DNA of 64,000 nucleotides from Batillaria attramentaria (taxonomy: Eukaryota; Mollusca; Gastropoda; Batillariidae). Positions 59,931 to 64,000 of the stretch are shown here, piece by piece. A program made the position numbers and the translations under genes. Under the pieces are notes generated by a model. It was given only the letters and a program-made list of their open reading frames with translations. It did not search any database and had not been told where the DNA came from. The stretch spans positions 127,501 to 191,500 of the forward strand of contig JACVVK020000168.1 in NCBI GenBank assembly GCA_018292915.2, written 5' to 3'. Numbering within the stretch: position 1 is the stretch's first letter; every line of letters begins with the position of its first letter.

Positions 59931-60070
59931 TATAACGAACTAGATGATTGTAACGAAGCGAATGCGTCACTTGCAACCATGCTCAGTTATCACTAAAACA
60001 TTTCCTTGTGTTTAGATTAACTAGTTTTACTCCTTAAATGATTAATTCAACACTTCACACATGTACATTG

Positions 60071-60520
60071 TTAAACATAAAACACTATTGACAAAAACAA
60101 CATAAACACATGATACTGATGATGAAGGGGAGTGTCCCTCCTGAGAAGCTTGAGGTTCACGGCGGCTGTAGTAGAGAGACTAGTTAGGTCCGCGAGACCG
60201 TCACGTAGGGCCTTACACACCGAACGAGCTGCGAGCTGCGTCCGCCTCATGGTCATCAAACATACAGTCCCAGGATTGCGCCGCGAGATCACAGAAGGAC
60301 GTAACGTCCACAGAACGGTGGGCAAGAGACTCGAACAAGTCCATTTCGCGAGTCTGTAGTGACAAACCAGTGGCTCTATCAGAGAGTTCAGGGTCTTCAG
60401 GGAGGGACAGGCGCTGCGTGGGGCAGAATGAACCAGGGAGCTTGTATTTGTTCAATTCACCGGAGAGAAGCGACGCAGACAAGCAGGGGCCAACCAACTC
60501 CTCAGATTTTACCGCGTCGT
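60071..60520 (-). pseudogene. Unidentified broken ORF, possibly a gag-like retroelement relic
   Basis: One minus frame reads EELVGPCLSASLLSGEL to EADAARSSFGV and stops at about 60213. An overlapping frame continues with KALRDGLADLTSLS and LLRRDTPL. Composition looks coding and the two frames seem to join by a frameshift. No start, catalytic motif or confirmed family is visible; the gag-like (for example DIRS-type) reading is a guess. Confidence 0.3.
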
Positions 60521-60760
60521 CCGCTTTCTACCACGCTTGCAACACTTGCGCGGAAGCTGGTAGGACGTCCTTGGCTTTTGCCGGACAGAGACGGAAGCGG
60601 AGAGATTCGTCCTGGGAAAAGATGGCGAAACCCCAAACGCCCGTTTTCTATCGTCATCAAAACAGTGACGTCTTGTGACGTAGTTTTTAAAATGACGCAT
60701 TGTCTGATGCTTTACGTCACAATGAGTTCGTCACAATGATATGCCCGGCTTCACTGTGCC

Positions 60761-61089
60761 CACAGACGTAAAGAGATAGACGCACCGCCGCACGCTGCCA
60801 CCGCTGCTTGCGAGTGTCGCTATCGCGGCCATCTTACTAATACCAGAACTCAGATGCTCTGTGTATAGGACGCCTCGTTCGAAATACAAAGTTCTTTAGA
60901 AAGACGTCATCAGAAATGTGACGTAAGATAAAGCGGACCAATGCTATGCGCGCTATGTAAACAGCTGATAGCGTCTGGCCAATGCTATGCGCGCTATGTA
61001 AACAGTTGGCACTTCCAGGTACTGGCAACATGGCGCGCGGCGGCGTCACTTTTCCGGCACCGCGGTGCGTCTATCTCTATACGTCTGTG
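60761..61089. mobile_element. hAT-like MITE with perfect 8-bp TSD
   Basis: TIRs of about 26 bp start CACAGACGTAAAGAGATAG and end in the complementary ATCTCTATACGTCTGTG. ACTGTGCC flanks both sides (60753-60760, 61090-61097). An internal ~37-bp segment around CCAATGCTATGCGCGC is tandemly duplicated. It is non-coding. Confidence 0.85.
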
Positions 61090-61447
61090 ACTGTGCCCCA
61101 ATGTATGTAATGCAGTCTTGTATGTTTCGACAAAGACCGTAGATAATAAATTATCCACGGTCTTTGGTTTCGATATACCAAAAAAAAAAAAAAAAAGAGA
61201 GAGAGAAAAAAAAGACGAATGATTAAAAAAAAAAAAAAAAACGCCTGCTAATTCGTCAACAGAAACAAAAGTCACGTCAAACTCTGCAACGGGCAAACTA
61301 AATCAGCGGTTTAATCTGCTTTTCCTACCTGACGCTTGCGGGTTAAAGAGTTGAAAGCTGTTTAACATTCGAATTTTGAGCAAAATGCTCGTGTTTTGGG
61401 CGCGACAAATGCGCTTTGTCTCACCCAGCAACATCGCGGATTGTAAA

Positions 61448-62106
<659 letters not shown>

Positions 62107-62544
62107 TTAACTCTTTCCGGACGATTTGCTTAACTCTTTCCGGACGAACGGCCGCATATGCGGCCCTACAGCGCACATCGGTTTCAGACGAACAGCCGCA
62201 TCTGCGGATCGTGACTAACCAGAAAGGTATTTCAGTTTGAAAATTGAAATTTCAGCAATAGCCGCACGAGTATGTTGGTAAACTACCCTGAAAACTGCAA
62301 GTCTGTATCTTGTGTTTTTATTTATTATTATTTTAACTAAACCTCACAATTCGGCCCGTCTACAGGGGATGGCTGAGGAAAAATCGGTCCGTCTTGAGGG
62401 TGGGTGGGGTGGGGGTTTGGGGGTTTAACGTCCTTTTCCGCCACATAGGGTGATATCAAAGACAGGGCAACGATAAAAAAGCCAGCACAAATATTAGGCC
62501 CCAGCCGGGATCGAACTCACGTCGGTCCGTCTTGAATGAGTTAA
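62107..62544. mobile_element. Second TTAA-ended MITE, end duplicated, SINE nested
   Basis: Same family as 3000-3301. The first ~17 bp are duplicated (TTAACTC starts at 62107 and again at 62130), and a SINE with its own TSD is inserted at 62398. Confidence 0.7.
62398..62521 (-). repeat. SINE family 1 nested in a TTAA MITE
   Basis: Flanked by 14-bp direct repeats TCGGTCCGTCTTGA at 62384-62397 and 62522-62535. It is truncated in the tRNA head at GAACTCACG. Confidence 0.9.
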
Positions 62545-62985
62545 ATCCATATGAACGTTTCGCGTATGATAAATTCTAATTTCTATGGTCTGACTGTTTC
62601 CAAACAACTGGCAGTCAAGAACATACATGTATGATTCCTCCGTTAGTACACATTATGCTTAGGGCTTCAGTTGTAATAGCTCTTCATACACGAACATGAC
62701 CTATAAATCTAGCCATACATGAATTCCTAAGAGTACTGTCAACTGGTTGTCGACATAAATCGGTTTACGTTTTCGTGTCAGTAGGGCTGTATACATGTAT
62801 TTTGCTCTGTACATGCAAATTTGTGAACGGTGTATGAAACGTGATGAAGAGAACTATCAAGAAGCCTAAGACAACCTGTCCATCACAGCTGTCTAGATAA
62901 GAACAGAAAACACGTGGTAAGAATGGGGGATAATCAAATTCAGAGAGCCAGCAATGCTGTCATCAGGAAGAGCTGGGGAGAAAAT

Positions 62986-62990
<5 letters not shown>

Positions 62991-63082
<92 letters not shown>
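62991..63082. repeat. (GT)n-(GA)n compound microsatellite
   Basis: GT run followed by about 18 bp of GA. Confidence 0.95.
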
Positions 63083-63284
63083 ATTTTATGTTTGGAATCT
63101 TAATCTACATTTCATTTGCTGTTTAAGTCCAAAGATGAATTTCCATTTTATGTGTAACACCTAATGGGCAAAGTATTTGTAATTAACAATAGCGTAGCGC
63201 CATTTTACTGCGGGCATTTGTTACACACAGTACGGTATCCGTCATTGTCAGCATGCCAACACGTTGCCAACTCCGCCCTGGGAC

Positions 63285-64000
63285 AAATTAATTACCCTCC
63301 TTGCTTCCATTCCACCGCTGTTGTCTTCGAAAGTACAATCGTGCTCTTCTTCCTGTCTGGGCCGGAGTTAATGTACCGTGCCACTGGAAACACTTGCGTT
63401 TGTAAGACTATAATCTTGTGCTTCTTAAAACTGCATATATTATTTTCATTTTTATCAGTGTCTTACCCTCCTCACTTCCACTCCATCGCTGTTGTCCTTG
63501 TAAGTACAGTTTGTGCTTTTATCTCGCCTTAACCGGAGTTTAGCGTACTGTAATACTGGAAATACTAGCGGGCGCGTATTTGCAAGTAAGGTCAGAGCAA
63601 CGTTCGGAAGACTATAATCTTATGCTTCAGAATGATATTATATATTTTTTCATTTTCATCAATTTATTACCCTCCTCATTTCCATTTCATCACTGTTGTC
63701 CTTTTAAGTACATGCTTTTTAACCTTGCCTGGGCCGGAGTTAATGTACTGTACCAGTGGAAACACTTGCGTTCGCTTATTTCCAAGTAAGGTTCGTAAGA
63801 CTGTAATTCTGAGTTTCTTAATTATATCATATTTCCATTTGATTTTTCACCAATGAACCTCATCACTCCTTACCTGTGGTCCCTGTGAGTAAGCCTACGA
63901 TCATGCTCTTCTAGCACCGCTTGAAACACCTGTGTTCGCGAATCTGCAAGTCAGGTCAAAGCAATGTTCGTAAGACGATAATCTTGCACTTCTGAAATAT
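63285..64000. repeat. ~180-205 bp tandem array running off the window
   Basis: TTACCCTCCTCACTTCCAC-like starts recur at about 63291, 63464 and 63667, with a diverged unit at about 63850. Each continues with GCTGTTGTCCTT, CGGAGTTAATGTAC and GAAACACTTGCG. Confidence 0.8.

Overview
The window is animal nuclear DNA: split genes with GT-AG introns, long CA/TG and GA/CT microsatellites, many tRNA-derived SINEs, MITE-like elements and 5'-truncated non-LTR retrotransposons. I read it as a lophotrochozoan, most likely a gastropod mollusc. That is inference from gene style and repeat load; no diagnostic sequence fixes the species. There is no prokaryotic operon, CRISPR array or phage module.

Region 1 (1-4564) is repeats: SINE copies, a degenerate ~170-200 bp tandem array (about 1540-2950) and a TTAA-ended MITE. 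Region 2 (4565-22920, + strand) is a complete bestrophin gene in 13 coding exons (1938 nt, 645 aa). It encodes a calcium-activated anion channel. Its introns hold SINEs, TIR and foldback elements and microsatellites; one foldback carries a hammerhead-ribozyme-like motif.

Region 3 (about 23900-57720, + strand) is a tandem cluster of six related genes, A to F. Each has the same design: a 28-codon (F: 26) signal-peptide exon, a small exon of about 40 codons, and one large exon encoding the rest of a secreted protein that ends directly after a C-terminal immunoglobulin-like domain. A to E also have a recognisable upstream non-coding exon. B, C and E are intact (354-355 aa). D is truncated by single-base insertions. 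A is a pseudogene. F is old and divergent, and its reading frame is broken unless exon 2 is skipped. Promoter, exon and intron blocks are shared in different pairings among copies, which suggests unequal exchange or gene conversion. No transmembrane segment, lectin or fibrinogen domain is visible. This Ig-only secreted family is the best candidate here for an undescribed system; an immune or recognition role is inference.

Region 4 (57720-64000) has no convincing host gene. It holds a degenerate ~100-bp tandem repeat behind gene F, a gag-like retroelement relic on the minus strand, an 8-bp-TSD hAT-like MITE, a second TTAA MITE with a SINE nested in it, and a ~190 bp tandem array that runs off the window end.
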